A DNA stretch of 64,000 nt from Siphonodentalium dalli (Eukaryota > Mollusca > Scaphopoda > Gadilida > Siphonodentaliidae), in NCBI GenBank assembly GCA_032622095.1, contig CP136061.1:20710991-20774990 (forward strand), in the 5' to 3' direction. The notes under the pieces were generated by a model that was not told the DNA's origin, searched no databases, and was given only the letters and a program-made list of their open reading frames with translations. Positions 49,076 through 58,820 of the stretch are shown here, piece by piece. Position numbers and translations under genes: made by a program. Position 1 is the first letter of the stretch, and every line of letters begins with the position of its first letter.

Positions 49076-49257
49076 CTTTGATCCATATTTCTCTGAGAGC
49101 TGTTGACAGAGTGTGCTTTTACCAGACATAGGCGGTCCCAAAACAGACATTTTACAGGGTGGTCTCGGCTGTGGGGGGTAACAAATAAGGTCGCGGATTC
49201 TTCATGAACTTCTCTAAAGCTTCTGCACTTGACATGCAATAGATTTTATCCAAGAAG
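49076..49257 (-). CDS. AK9: AK9 exon: second P-loop, carries a 1-bp frameshift
   Basis: Completes the Ser of the previous exon, then reads FLDKIYCMSSAEALEKFMKN and PRPYLLPP. After a one-base shift it continues PQPRPPCKMSVLGPPMSGKS, TLCQQLSEKYGSK. GPPMSGKST is the Walker A loop of the second kinase unit. In the given sequence the run of six G on the plus strand (49173-49178) is one base too long. The strict frame then runs into TAA a few codons later, before the P-loop. With five, the exon is 181 bp and its phase (2 to 0) fits both neighbours. The acceptor is atttttatttcag and the donor gttagt. Confidence 0.88.
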
Positions 49258-49293
49258 CTGAAATAAAAATGAGTCATAATTACAACAAGAAGC

Positions 49294-50013
49294 CAAGCCT
49301 GCAAATAGTGTGTCTGTCATTCGCAGAATGAGGTCCCCAGAGGGTGAATTTAGTGATGCTATCCAGCACAGCGGGCTAGCATCATCAAATTCACCCTCTA
49401 TGAACCTCATTCTGCTTAGGCCTCAACTGCTAATTGAGACTAAGGATCAGAGTGATGTTGCCCAGTTGAAGTTGATGTTCACCCATTAGTCATTTTGTTA
49501 ACCCTTTACCCAACAAAACGGCCAAAAACGCCAAAATAAAGCTTCAACGGCCTAAAATATCTTCGGTCTGTCTCAATAACACCATACAAATATGGATATC
49601 ATTGGAACCGGTTCATTGACCACATTGTGTTGGTTACAGTTATGCCCTGTGCCAATGCATTCTCTTATATATGCGAGTCGACCATAGGTCGACTCGCATA
49701 TATAAGAGAATGCATTGGCCTATGGTCGACTCGCATATATAAGAGAATGCATTTGCACAGGGCCGTTCTGTTGGGTAAAGGGTTAATGCATTTTATCTTC
49801 AGCAAATTAGGAGACATAAAAACTGATTAGAAGGGAAAATTTAATTTAATTTAATTTGAAACTATAGATACCTCCCAGTGATGAGGCCCAAGCAGAATGA
49901 GGTCCACATACGGTGAATTTGGTGATGCTAGCCCACTGTGTGAGATAGCATCACTAAATTCACCCTCTGGGGACCTCATTCTGCAAATGACAGACAAACT
50001 ATTTCCAGGCTTG
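49294..50013. mobile_element. 'GAATGAGGTCC' palindrome element with a nested MITE
   Basis: Ends CAAGCCTGCAAATAGTG and ACTATTTCCAGGCTTG. Palindromes at about 49325-49413 and 49893-49983. The type B MITE at 49498-49786 is inserted between them, so this element is the older one. Confidence 0.78.
49498..49786. mobile_element. Type B palindrome MITE, short inverted copy
   Basis: TTAA-flanked, CCCTTTACCCAACAAAACGG at left. It has one complete palindrome plus an extra arm (cctatggtcgactcgcatat at 49720), so the second palindrome has been half deleted. Conserved block reads atgccctgtgccaatgc. Confidence 0.85.
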
Positions 50014-50426
50014 CAAGAGGCACTTCAGAAGTGATGTTGCCACCTCCTAGTATGTGTCCACAAAGGAGGTGGTGTCTGTGATATATGGAAAAAGGCTAAA
50101 TAGGTAACAATGAATTATTTTCGTAATCAAAAGCTAAATGCACTAGGGTTACAATCAACCAAACGATGTTCAGAAAGCAAAATGTGAAAAGAGCTCTTTA
50201 TCCTAGCAGAGTACGACATATAATCTATCACAATTTCCATGTAGAAATATGCTTGATCCATCATATGGCGAGCATCAGTTCAGGACATAGACTCAGTCAG
50301 GTGAAGAAAAGTTGAAAAAAGAACGATACTCAGTCGCTATCTTCAACCAACTACACAATAGTTCTATTTCTGCACTGATTTTCAGACAAATCAGCAAAGC
50401 GAGGGCAAACTGTCAAAAAGGATATA

Positions 50427-50679
50427 TTAACCATTTCATTATAAGGGAGCTGAGCTGGTGAGCATTAAAGATCCTGTGCCAGTGCAATAACCTTGTACCA
50501 ATGCATTCTCTTATATATGCGAGTCTCCCATAGGTAGCCTTGCATATATAAGATAATGCACTGGCTTGCAAGGCGAAAGTATATATTGTTTGGCCTAGGG
50601 GAGACTCGCATACATAAGAGAATGCATTAGTACATGATTTTTGCAAAATTTCAGGAAACTCCAAGCATGGAAGGGCTAA
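50427..50679. mobile_element. Type C palindrome MITE
   Basis: TTAACCATTTCATTATAAGG at left, GGAAGGGCTAA at right. Two decayed palindromes. Ends 19 bp from the donor of the AK9 exon at 50698. Confidence 0.75.
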
Positions 50680-50697
50680 AATGAAAAATCTAATTAC

Positions 50698-50939
50698 CTA
50701 ACAGCAAATTCTGTTTTTCCAGGAGTAATGTTGCCCTCATACAGAGACACGGGACAGTTCTTGAGCCATCGACTTCTCCTCCAGCGGAACCGTGGACCAA
50801 CCATCTGTTTTGGAGCAAGAAACCTCATCAACTCATCGGTATCCACATCCTCAGGTAATTCTTCCTCCTCCGGGTCGTACAGCCGCTTTGGTACGGCAGC
50901 TGGTCTCAGAACAAAACATCCCAAACGCTGCATCACTTG
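50698..50939 (-). CDS. AK9: AK9 exon: inter-domain region between kinase units 1 and 2
   Basis: 242 bp, phase 0 to phase 2. The product begins QVMQRLGCFVLRPAAVPKRL, continues with an acidic stretch (YDPEEEELPEDVDTDEL) and ends PKQMVGPRFRWRRSRWLKNC, PVSLYEGNITPGKTEFAV plus a split Ser. The F-R-W-R-R-S-R-W...C-P-V-x-L-x-x-G block is the hallmark AK9 linker that recurs before each internal kinase unit. The acceptor is ttaacttacag and the donor gtaatt. Confidence 0.92.
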
Positions 50940-50976
50940 CTGTAAGTTAAAATAGCAATACCCATTACCCAAAATA

Positions 50977-51137
50977 TTAACCCTTTTATGACAGCAGCTG
51001 TGCTGGTGCAGCAAAAAAGATCATGTGCCAGTGCATTCTCTTATAGATGCGTATCTCCCATAGGGAGCCAATGTATTCTCTTATAAATATGCAAGACTAG
51101 AGAATGCATTGGCACAGGGTTTTCATGGAAGGGCTAA
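50977..51137. mobile_element. Type C palindrome MITE, internally deleted
   Basis: TTAACCCTTTTATGACAGCA at left, CATGGAAGGGCTAA at right. Starts 38 bp from the acceptor of the AK9 exon at 50939. Confidence 0.72.
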
Positions 51138-51300
51138 AGATGTGTATCTCTTTCTTGAACTTTCTGTCGAAAAAGGGTGATAACTCCACAAAAAGCTTGG
51201 ACAAAATTGTGTCCATGTCTGCCCCAACAGACGGACAGACAGACAGATAGATGGGCAAGCTAATTCCAGTATACCCCCCCCCCCCATAACTCGTTGTGGG
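51138..51300. repeat. Dispersed mollusc-like repeat tail
   Basis: tgtctgccccaacagacgg, acagacagacagatagatgg, ctaattccagtatacccc and an 11-C tract followed by ataactcgttgtgggagg. I recall similar tails as common in bivalve genomes. Confidence 0.45.
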
Positions 51301-51431
51301 AGGTATAATAAATTATATATTTTTTAAGTCTCATTGGCACTAAATTCAGAACCTTCATAAAAGATTCAAGTCAAAAAGTATTGGATATAATTTCATTCTA
51401 AAGGTAATTAATTTTTTAAATCATGCGTTTG

Positions 51432-51828
51432 TTAACCCTTTACCCAACAGAACGGCCCTGTGCCAATGCATTCTCTTATATATGCGAGTCGACCATAGGT
51501 CGCCTCGCATATATAAGAGAATGCATTGGCTTAACATATTAAAAATGATAAAATTGTCAAAGAATGTAGAAAAATATTATAAAAATTGTTAAAAAAAAAA
51601 ATTTAGGCCAATGCATTCTCTTATATATGCGAGGCGACCTATGGTTGACTCGCATATATAAGAGAATGCATTGGCACAGGGCATAACTGTAACCATCACA
51701 ATGTGGTCAATGAACCGGTTCCAATGATATCCATATTTGTATGGTGTTATTGAGACATACCGAAGATATTTTAGGCTGTTGAAGCTTTATTTGGGCGTTT
51801 TTGGCCGTTTTGTTGGGTAAAGGGTAAA
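51432..51828. mobile_element. Type B palindrome MITE (two palindromes)
   Basis: TTAACCCTTTACCCAACAG left, TTGTTGGGTAAAGGG right (outer TTAA lost by one base). Two mirror-image palindromes. Ends 27 bp from the AK9 exon at 51855. Confidence 0.88.
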
Positions 51829-51854
51829 TGAAATGGATATCTTAATAAACTTAC

Positions 51855-51929
51855 TTTAAATAAAACAGCGACTGGTTGGTTGCTATCCAACTCCATGAGG
51901 TACTGCTGATCATGGTCTGCCATGTAATC
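51855..51929 (-). CDS. AK9: AK9 exon: end of first kinase fold
   Basis: 75 bp, 25 codons, phase 0 at both ends: DYMADHDQQYLMELDSNQPV then AVLFK. It matches the AK9 stretch 'A-x-H-x-x-Q-Y-L-x-E-L-D-x-N-x-P', the last strand of the fold that holds the adenine. The acceptor is tttatttacag and the donor gtaagt. Confidence 0.88.
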
Positions 51930-52206
51930 CTGTAAATAAAGAGAGATAGGGTTAAATCAAAATTAATTAAAAAGTCAACTGCCATTCAAGGCTAAAATAC
52001 TAATTCTTCCATCAATTACATGCAAATATACCTAATATCAGAGAAATCAGTAAGTTTAAGTCAGTAAATTTTAATTTGAAGTTAAATTTGTAGGAACAAA
52101 AAAAATAGTTTCATGTTATGAAGATTTAACATAAAATATCAGGGCTCAACTAATATTGCACAATAATGAGATATTGGAGTATTTTATTGTTGTTGCTGGG
52201 GAAGGA

Positions 52207-52477
52207 TTAACCCTACATCACTGGAGTTTGCTAAAATTTCGCCAAAAAAAAACCCTGTGCCAATGCATTTTCTTATATATGTGAGTCTCCCATAGGAAGC
52301 CTCGCATATATAAAGAGAATGCATGGGCCTAACAATATTTAACTTGAGCTTGTAAACCAGTGCATTTTCTTATATATGTGAGTCTCCCTGTGGAAGACTT
52401 TCATATATAAGAGAATGAACTGGCATGGGATCTTTATTAATGCTGCAAAAGTGCAGCTCCCACCATCAAAGGGTTAG
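52207..52477. mobile_element. Type C palindrome MITE plus short tandem duplication of its right end
   Basis: TTAACCCTACATCACTGGAG left, CATCAAAGGGTTAG right. Its last ~24 bp and following flank (gtgcagctcccaccatcaaa, gggttagtagagactgtaaa) are repeated once more up to about 52565. Confidence 0.75.
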
Positions 52478-52685
52478 TAGAGACTGTAAACTTATCCACC
52501 CAAACAAAGTGCAGCTCCCACCATCAAAGGGTTAGTAGAGACTGTAAACTTATCCACCCAAACAACTCAAAAGCATTAGGTGGCTTCGCACACTTCAGGT
52601 TTCACAATTCCTTCTATACCATAAGCTGTGAGTGTACTTGTAGACATTGTAGTATTTTGCCATTGATAAGTCAGTGGGTACTCAC

Positions 52686-52814
52686 TTCTAATAACCTCAG
52701 CATGTTGCTCTTGTATCTCTGTATGCTCTCTTCCACCTGAGTCTCCATATCTTCTGGTCGACGGATGAGTCGCTCCAAAACCTCTGTCGGTAATTCCATT
52801 GTCATATCATCTTC
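52686..52814 (-). CDS. AK9: AK9 exon: C-terminal helix of first kinase unit
   Basis: 129 bp, 43 codons, phase 0 at both ends: EDDMTMELPTEVLERLIRRP, then EDMETQVEESIQRYKSNMLR, then LLE. The L-x-R-P-E-D motif followed by a Tyr-containing amphipathic helix matches the AK9 segment after the acidic linker. The acceptor is caatctttcag and the donor gtgagt. Confidence 0.88.
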
Positions 52815-52964
52815 CTGAAAGATTGAAATAAATTAAGCCAATGGAGAAAACAAATTGTCATTTAAATTTTAAATAAAGCATATGAGAAATGTAGAATATT
52901 AAAAATCTTCATCCAAACTTATCTCCTTAATTCAACTTACTAGTGCTCAAATTTCAGGTTAACT

Positions 52965-53850
52965 CAATAATACATATCATGATACACTTAATCAGTGCTC
53001 TCCAATGATACAATACACATCATGATACACTTAATCAGTGCTCTCCAACGATATGATACATATCATGATACACTTAATCTGCGCTTTCCAATGATATGAT
53101 ACATATAATGATACACTTAAATGGTGCTTCCCAGTGATGATACATTACATGATACCCTTAAAAGGGTACTTTCCAATGATATGATACATATCATGATACA
53201 ATTAATCGGTGCTTTCCAACGGTATGATACATTTGATACACTTAATCAGCACTTTCCAATGATATGATACATTACATGATACACTTAATCAGTGCTCTCC
53301 AACGATATGATACATATAATGATACACTTAATCTGCGTTTCCAATGATATGATACATATAATGATACACTTAAATGGTGCTTTCCAATGATATGATACAT
53401 TACATGATACCCTTAAGAGGGCACTTTCCAATGATATGATACATATCATGATACAATTAATCGGTGCGTTCCAACGATATGATACATATAATGATACACT
53501 TAATCAGCACTTTCCAATTATATGATACATTACATGATACACTTAATCAGTGCTTTCCAATGATATGATACATTACATGATACACTTAATCTGTGCAATT
53601 CAATGATATGATACATATCATGATACACTTAATCAGTGCTTTCCAATGACATGATACATACCATGATACACTTAATCTGTGCAATTCAATGATATGATAC
53701 ATACCATGATACACTTAATCAGTGCTTTCCAATGATATGATACATACCATGATACACTTAATCTGTGCAAATCAATGATATGATACATATCATGATACAC
53801 TTAATCAGTGTTTTTCAATGATATGATACATCTCACTTAATCAATGACGT
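52965..53850. repeat. 43-bp minisatellite (about 20 units)
   Basis: Unit aatgatatgatacatatcat gatacacttaatcagtgctt tcc, itself containing the palindrome atgatacatatcat. It lies between the AK9 exons at 52.7 and 54.0 kb. Several shorter or changed units. Confidence 0.93.
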
Positions 53851-54019
53851 ATACATTTTTCACAAAAAGCTGTTGAATAAGTACCAAGATATGTTTAAAG
53901 GACAGCATTGACAAGAGAGAACAGCACACAACATATCGTGTAAAATTGTATCGCAGTAATGCATTGAATTGTTACAGCCATAACAGAAATTATAAATTCT
54001 ATTTATAGTTTGTCCTCAC

Positions 54020-54091
54020 ATCCATAACAGCCTCCTCATCTTCGTCCTCCTCCTCCTCTTCTTCGCCCTCCTCCTCTCCCTCCTTGGGAAC
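54020..54091 (-). CDS. AK9: AK9 exon: Glu-rich linker inside first kinase unit
   Basis: 72 bp, 24 codons, phase 0 at both ends. It reads VPKEGEEEGEEEEEEDEDEE then AVMD, with acceptor ctctcatag and donor gtgagg. AK9 proteins carry a long Glu run at this place, between the LID and the last helices of the first kinase unit. The composition is low-complexity, but the splice sites and phase are sound. Confidence 0.8.
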
Positions 54092-54630
54092 CTATGAGAG
54101 ATATTAGCATATATATAATATAAAAACTAATTTTTATTATAGGTAGATTTGCAGTAGTAAATGAGCTTCAGACAAACTTACATGTGATGTGACAGCAGGT
54201 TGCTGAGCATAGTGAAATTGTCATCAATTACAGTTCACTATATAAATTGTGATGTTATCCTATAACAGAATTTTACAAGTCTGTGAAACACATTTGATTG
54301 ACATATTTCCTTGTAAATAGATGAGCAGCATACACCACCATTCTTATGTGTAGACTGTTTGCAGTAATTAATTTTGGAGGTAAAATTTCAAACTTATTAA
54401 GGATTAATTCAGTTTGAATTAAGGGCTAAATATTTACCAATCCATGTTCAGGTGTCTTGATTTCTGATATGATACAACTGATATGATTGGTGTGTTCAGC
54501 AGTTTGATTGTCGTGAAATATATCCTTAAAATGGGCATACTGTGTGAGCACTGAACAATCAGTTAAAAACATTTAAATATGTGCACAATTGATATGCCTT
54601 TAAACTAACTAGCTGTAAGCCTGTAATTAC

Positions 54631-54692
54631 CTCTTTGGGTTTTGGGGGAGGGTCATAAACATCCTTGGTGTAGAGATCGCCAGTGATTGATA
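54631..54692 (-). pseudogene. Partial copy 3 of the AK9 LID exon
   Basis: Outermost copy. ITGDLYTKDVYDPPPKPKE is in frame and ends GAG|GTAATT, a usable donor. Like the others it has no acceptor of its own. The four units share the motif tagagatcgccagtgattg at 54671, 54763, 54852 and 54941 (spacings 92, 89 and 89 bp). Confidence 0.72.
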
Positions 54693-54718
54693 TGCCTTTA
54701 ACTAATTAGCTGTAATTA

Positions 54719-54784
54719 ACCTCCTCCGTTTTTGGGGGAGGGTGTCGTAAACATCCTTGGTGTAGAGATCGCCAGTGATTGATA
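54719..54784 (-). pseudogene. Partial copy 2 of the AK9 LID exon (frameshifted)
   Basis: Third unit of the ~90-bp tandem repeat. It keeps ITGDLYTKDVYD, but then carries an inserted base before the proline run and a changed end (…AAACGGAGGAG|GTTAATTA), so both the frame and the donor have decayed. No acceptor is present. Confidence 0.7.
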
Positions 54785-54810
54785 TGCTTTTAATTAACTA
54801 GCTGTAATTA

Positions 54811-54873
54811 CCTCTTTGGGTTTTGGGGGCGGGTCATAAACATCCCTGGTGTAGAGATCGCCAGTGATTGATA
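54811..54873 (-). pseudogene. Partial copy 1 of the AK9 LID exon
   Basis: Repeats the end of the LID exon in frame (ITGDLYTRDVYDPPPKPKE) together with a donor GAG|GTAATT. The exon's first ~15 codons and its acceptor are missing, so it should not be spliced as a normal exon. It is spaced 89 bp from the true exon as part of a four-unit tandem repeat. Confidence 0.75.
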
Positions 54874-54900
54874 TGCCTTCAACTAACTAGCTGTATTTAC

Positions 54901-55008
54901 CTCTTTGGGTTTTGGGGGCGGGTCATAAACATCCTTAGCGTAGAGATCGCCAGTGATTGGATCAATCTTCAACCCTTTCCTCCGTTTCTCCAGATCTTTG
55001 TCAGGAAT
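54901..55008 (-). CDS. AK9: AK9 exon: LID-like segment
   Basis: 108 bp, exactly 36 codons, phase 0 at both ends: IPDKDLEKRRKGLKIDPITG, then DLYAKDVYDPPPKPKE. The D-P-x-T-G-x-x-Y...P-P string is the LID motif of adenylate kinases (HPxSGRxY...PPK in classic enzymes), which closes over the active site. The acceptor follows cttttgaaac|ag and the donor is GAG|GTAAAT. The 3' two thirds of this exon plus its donor exist as three further partial copies in the next intron (54631-54873). Confidence 0.88.
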
Positions 55009-56072
55009 CTGTTTCAAAAGATAAAATAAATTTATTATGCTTTTCTGTGAAACAGCGGATAATGGCTAAAAATTTATATCAAGTGGATAGCCATCAATCT
55101 AACGTACTGAGCAAACATGATTTTATTGTTTAAGTTTAACAATCAAAGGGTAAATTTTCTAGCGCAACTCTCAGTGACGTGTTTTGACGTGGACGCCTTT
55201 TCCTCAAAAACGTGATTTGCTGTGTTGATTTAAACAGTTAATATTTGCCCTTCATTTTGCTTATCATAACGTATTACTTCACAACATATTGGTATTTCGT
55301 GCTGATAGTCTCACTGTACCTAAACCTAAATCTTCTCCAAAAGGAATGTGTGCAAATAGCTTTTATTTGTCGGTATTCATAGTTGCTATTGCATTTAACA
55401 AAGAGAAAAAGACAAATCTGGAGCATAGTCTAAGCATCTACTAGTAGGTGCATCAGGGAGGAAATTGAAAACATGAAATAGGACAAAAATCCAATTTTTA
55501 TAAAGCATCAATAATAAAAGGCCACCTGGCCACAGTGTTCCCCAAAAATCTATCACCAGGATACCAAAATAATCGTCAAATTATAAGTCAACAAGGACCA
55601 TAACTCTGGTAAAAAAAAAAGGCGGATGGAACCCCCATTCTAACTTGACCTGTATTTCCATGTGGGCAATCCACATATCAATTTTGAAAATAATCAGATA
55701 ATTAAACTAAAGTTATCATCTGGAAAACCATCTGGGACGGATGTCGGATGGAAGGATGCACGGAACTGCTGATTTCTATACTTTTTGGGGGACAAATATA
55801 AATACTATAGATTCTCTCCTTGGAATTGTAATAAATGAGTTACATAACATGTTTGTCCAAAATAATAGCATCTTTCTAATAAAATAAATAATTCAAGATA
55901 CATTAATGGCTCCATAACTCCAGTTATAGCATCTGTCTGACATCAAACTGTTCAGCTGAAAAGATGTTAAAAAAATCAAATATGACATAAAAACTACACT
56001 CTAAATTCCAAACAATGTCAATTATATATATATTGCTGTCTCTCTAAATTGACAATAAAATACACCACAAAC
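55009..56072. other. AK9 intron with one dispersed repeat
   Basis: 55590-55790 (gaccataactctggtaaaaa, cttgacctgtatttccatgt) is related to 5820-6030. Nothing else recognised. Confidence 0.5.
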
Positions 56073-56185
56073 CCTCGCATGAATGATGAAATCTGGTTTT
56101 AGCTGGAAATTGTTGACCAGAGCCAGTTGATCTTTGATTGGCATGGTATCTTCTGATAAACAAGGGAAGTCATCCAAAATGTAAC
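56073..56185 (-). CDS. AK9: AK9 exon: 'GYILDDFP' core strand
   Basis: 113 bp. It completes the Gly codon of the previous exon and ends in phase 0. It reads YILDDFPCLSEDTMPIKDQL and then ALVNNFQLKPDFIIHAR. The G-[YF]-I-L-D-[DG]-[FY]-P motif is the signature strand of adenylate kinases (usually DGFPR). The Arg that normally follows the proline is absent here, as in AK9 units generally. The donor gtttgt is weaker than average, but the phase and the homology across the junction (HAR then IPDKDL) are exact. Confidence 0.9.
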
Positions 56186-56646
56186 CTGTTGAAAAAAGAA
56201 AAGCGAGCAATTAATAATTGGAGGTGGAAAATTTATATCCAATATACCATGTTTTATGCATCAGAAGCTTTCTTAACAACATTTAATATAATTTTCTCCA
56301 CAATTACATAGATAAAAGTGAAAAATTATTTTCCATATGTATATCACACACACACATCTCATTTCTTCTTTCATATATTATTGCTGGATTTTCATGCCCA
56401 TATTTGTTGCTGGAGTTTCCTGTAGTAATTATTCCATAGAGCTTTTATATAGAAATGGACCAATCACTAGGCCCTGTTCACAAATTCAACTATAACAAGC
56501 TAAAAAATCCACAGAAAAGATCATGACATATTCAGAATGCACATGGGGGAAGGGGGGGGGGGGATATTGAACCAACTTGAGATCTGGTAGACTTGGTTAA
56601 AACAAATAGTTGGAAGGAATGAGGTGCCATATATAAATATACTAAC

Positions 56647-56796
56647 CATGATGTGCAACCTCTGGTGAAGCGATTTTGTCCTCGATCATCTTTATGATCA
56701 TGTTCTCAGCAACAGCTTCACCTTTGGACAAAATCTCAATACAATTTCTGCCAAGTTCTGTCTGTTGCTCCATATTCTGCATAAGCAGGTCCGATG
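56647..56796 (-). CDS. AK9: AK9 exon: NMP-binding segment of first kinase unit
   Basis: 150 bp, entering in phase 1 and leaving in phase 1. The product runs SDLLMQNMEQQTELGRNCIE and on to GEAVAENMIIKMIEDKIASP, ending EVAHHG. This corresponds to the substrate-binding helices of adenylate kinases: 'G-x-x-V/I-P-x-x-x-V/I-x-x-M/L' is replaced here by GEAVAENMIIKMI. The final G is completed by the next exon. The acceptor is attatatttcag and the donor gttagt. Confidence 0.9.
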
Positions 56797-57239
56797 CTGA
56801 AATATAATATACATGTATGTAAGTACATGTACAAAAATATCAGAAATGCTTCACCAGAATTAAAAGATTGAAAATTATTTAATTTTGATATGATACAATT
56901 GAAATTGGCGAATAAAACTGCAAAACAATGATGTAAACATCTGATGCGTAGTTCAATTTAAATATCATGGTTTACAGGCATATATGATTTCACTACAATT
57001 TCGCTGAACATCACCAGCATTGCATAACCTTTAATTCCTTAATTCTCCTACCATTCAGTTTAAAAACTATATGGTACGCTGGAATATTCTATGTGCCACG
57101 TGTAAAGATGTTCTGATAATATATGCAGACAACAATCAGAGAAACACCCTACAGACTCCCATTCATCAATTTCTAGGAATATTCTGATAATAAGATCAAC
57201 AATGAGTTGAATAAAAATAACAAGGTTATATTAACATAC

Positions 57240-57360
57240 TGTTGATGAGCTCGCATTTCCATTCCTGCGCTATTCTCCGGGCTAATGTTGTCTTCCCAGA
57301 GCAAGTCTTTCCGAGCATCAAGAAACAAGTTGGCTTTGAATGCAGAAACCTCAACTCAGT
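57240..57360 (-). CDS. AK9: AK9 exon: first P-loop (Walker A)
   Basis: Encodes the beta1-P-loop-alpha1 segment of the first NMP-kinase unit: FLHSKPTCFLMLGKTCSGKT, followed by TLARRIAQEWKCELIN. The G-K-T-C-S-G-K-T-T string is a clear Walker A loop that binds the triphosphate of the donor nucleotide. The SKP-CF lead-in is typical of AK9. It is 121 bp, starting in phase 0 and ending in phase 1. The acceptor is ttattttcag and the donor gtatgt. Adenylate kinase 9 transfers phosphate to AMP, dAMP, CMP and related monophosphates. In animals it is linked to cilia and sperm flagella (family knowledge). Confidence 0.92.
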
Positions 57361-57386
57361 CTGAAAATAAAATTAATTCACCAAAT

Positions 57387-57636
57387 TTAACCCTTTAATG
57401 ACTGGAGCTTCCTGAAATTTGGCGAAAACCCTGTGACAATGCATTCTCTTATATATGCGAGTCTCCCATAGGCAGCCCCGCATATATAAGAGAATACATT
57501 GGCCTAGAAATATTTACCTTGTCCTTGTAACCCAGTGCATTCTCTTAAATATGAGGTTTGCATATATATTAACAGAATGCACTGGCACAGGATATCTAAT
57601 GTTGCACGAGTGCAGCTCCTGTCATGAAAGATTTAA
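57387..57636. mobile_element. Type C palindrome MITE
   Basis: TTAACCCTTTAATGACTGGA left, TCATGAAAGATTTAA right. Two palindromes, the second decayed. Starts 27 bp from the acceptor of the P-loop exon. Confidence 0.75.
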
Positions 57637-57914
57637 ATAAGGTTTTCGTTAGCCCCAAATATTTAATTTGACTACTCAAAGTTAAAACCACCTATATTTT
57701 GCAGATGGGACAAAATTGAGACAGAAATGTGAAAACCTTTCACCAGGATATTGAACTCATGATGACAGTGACATCCAGCAATTAGTAAAGTGAAAGCCTT
57801 ACCACCAGCTACGCCTGTAGATCGTGATATTATTCAGGCAGAATGGTAATTCAACTATATATATATACAAATATGCACGCCAGATGAGCACGGCATAGAC
57901 ATTGAGGACGTGAA

Positions 57915-58360
57915 GCAAGTCTGATTATAGTGGGTCTGTAATTTGCAGAATGAGGTCCCCAGAGGGTGAATTAAGTGACGCTATCCCGCATAGCAGGCTA
58001 GCATCACTAAAGTCACCCTCTGGGGACCTCATTCTGCTTAGGCCTCATCTTCTCTGGAAAGTTTCTTTATTATTCAATTTCTATAGAAACTTAGATTCTA
58101 TTTCTTTTTTAGTTTAGTTTCTCTAAATCCCCAAATTGGTAGATGACACATTGCATAATCGAGGTTCCCAATGGGTGTACATCACAATATTCACCATTTA
58201 GTAACTTCAATCTGAGTCTATGTCTCTCATGTAGCAGATGAGACCATGCAGAATGAGGTCCCCAGAGGTGAATGCTAGCCCACTGTGTGGGATAGTGTCA
58301 TTAAATTCACCCTCTGGGGACCTCATTCTGCAAATGGCAGGCACACTAAACTCAGGCTTG
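57915..58360. mobile_element. 'GAATGAGGTCC' palindrome element
   Basis: Ends CAAGTCTGATTATAGTGGG and CACACTAAACTCAGGCTTG. First palindrome 57946-58036 complete; second (58250-58332) partly deleted. Confidence 0.75.
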
Positions 58361-58377
58361 ATGTCAAGTAATGATGT

Positions 58378-58717
58378 CAGGGACCAGCTTAGATAATTCA
58401 AATAGGAAGAGGTCACTTCTCCCTATTAGAAGATTATTACGGAGAAATGAACTTTTATCAGGGAGAAGATTGAAGTTCAATTTACTCTGTAACGTTAACG
58501 TACATCACCTTTCTGTGGTCAAAAAAGTATTATGCAATACAATAGCCCATTTATATTACATGATAGTGAGTAAGGACACTGTTATAGTCAGTAAATACAA
58601 TTCAAATATGCTGTTTTGAAATATCCAAACTTGTAAGGATCGAGAGAGAAAAACAGGGAGAAGTGGCACATTTTCAGGAGAAGATGTCTCCCAAGTTGCC
58701 CTCTAGGCCGGTCCCTG
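58378..58717. mobile_element. hAT-type MITE with 8-bp target duplication
   Basis: AATGATGT (58370-58377) and AATGATGC (58718-58725) flank ends CAGGGACCAGC and GCCGGTCCCTG. Internal cttctccctat / agggagaag inverted segments. No coding. Confidence 0.75.
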
Positions 58718-58820
58718 AATGATGCGAAGACAACTTTGAATCCCTGAAATCAAACATGCCACAAAAAAGGTCACTATTATATTAAAGAATAATAAGCGCA
58801 TGTAGGTAACCATGACTTAC

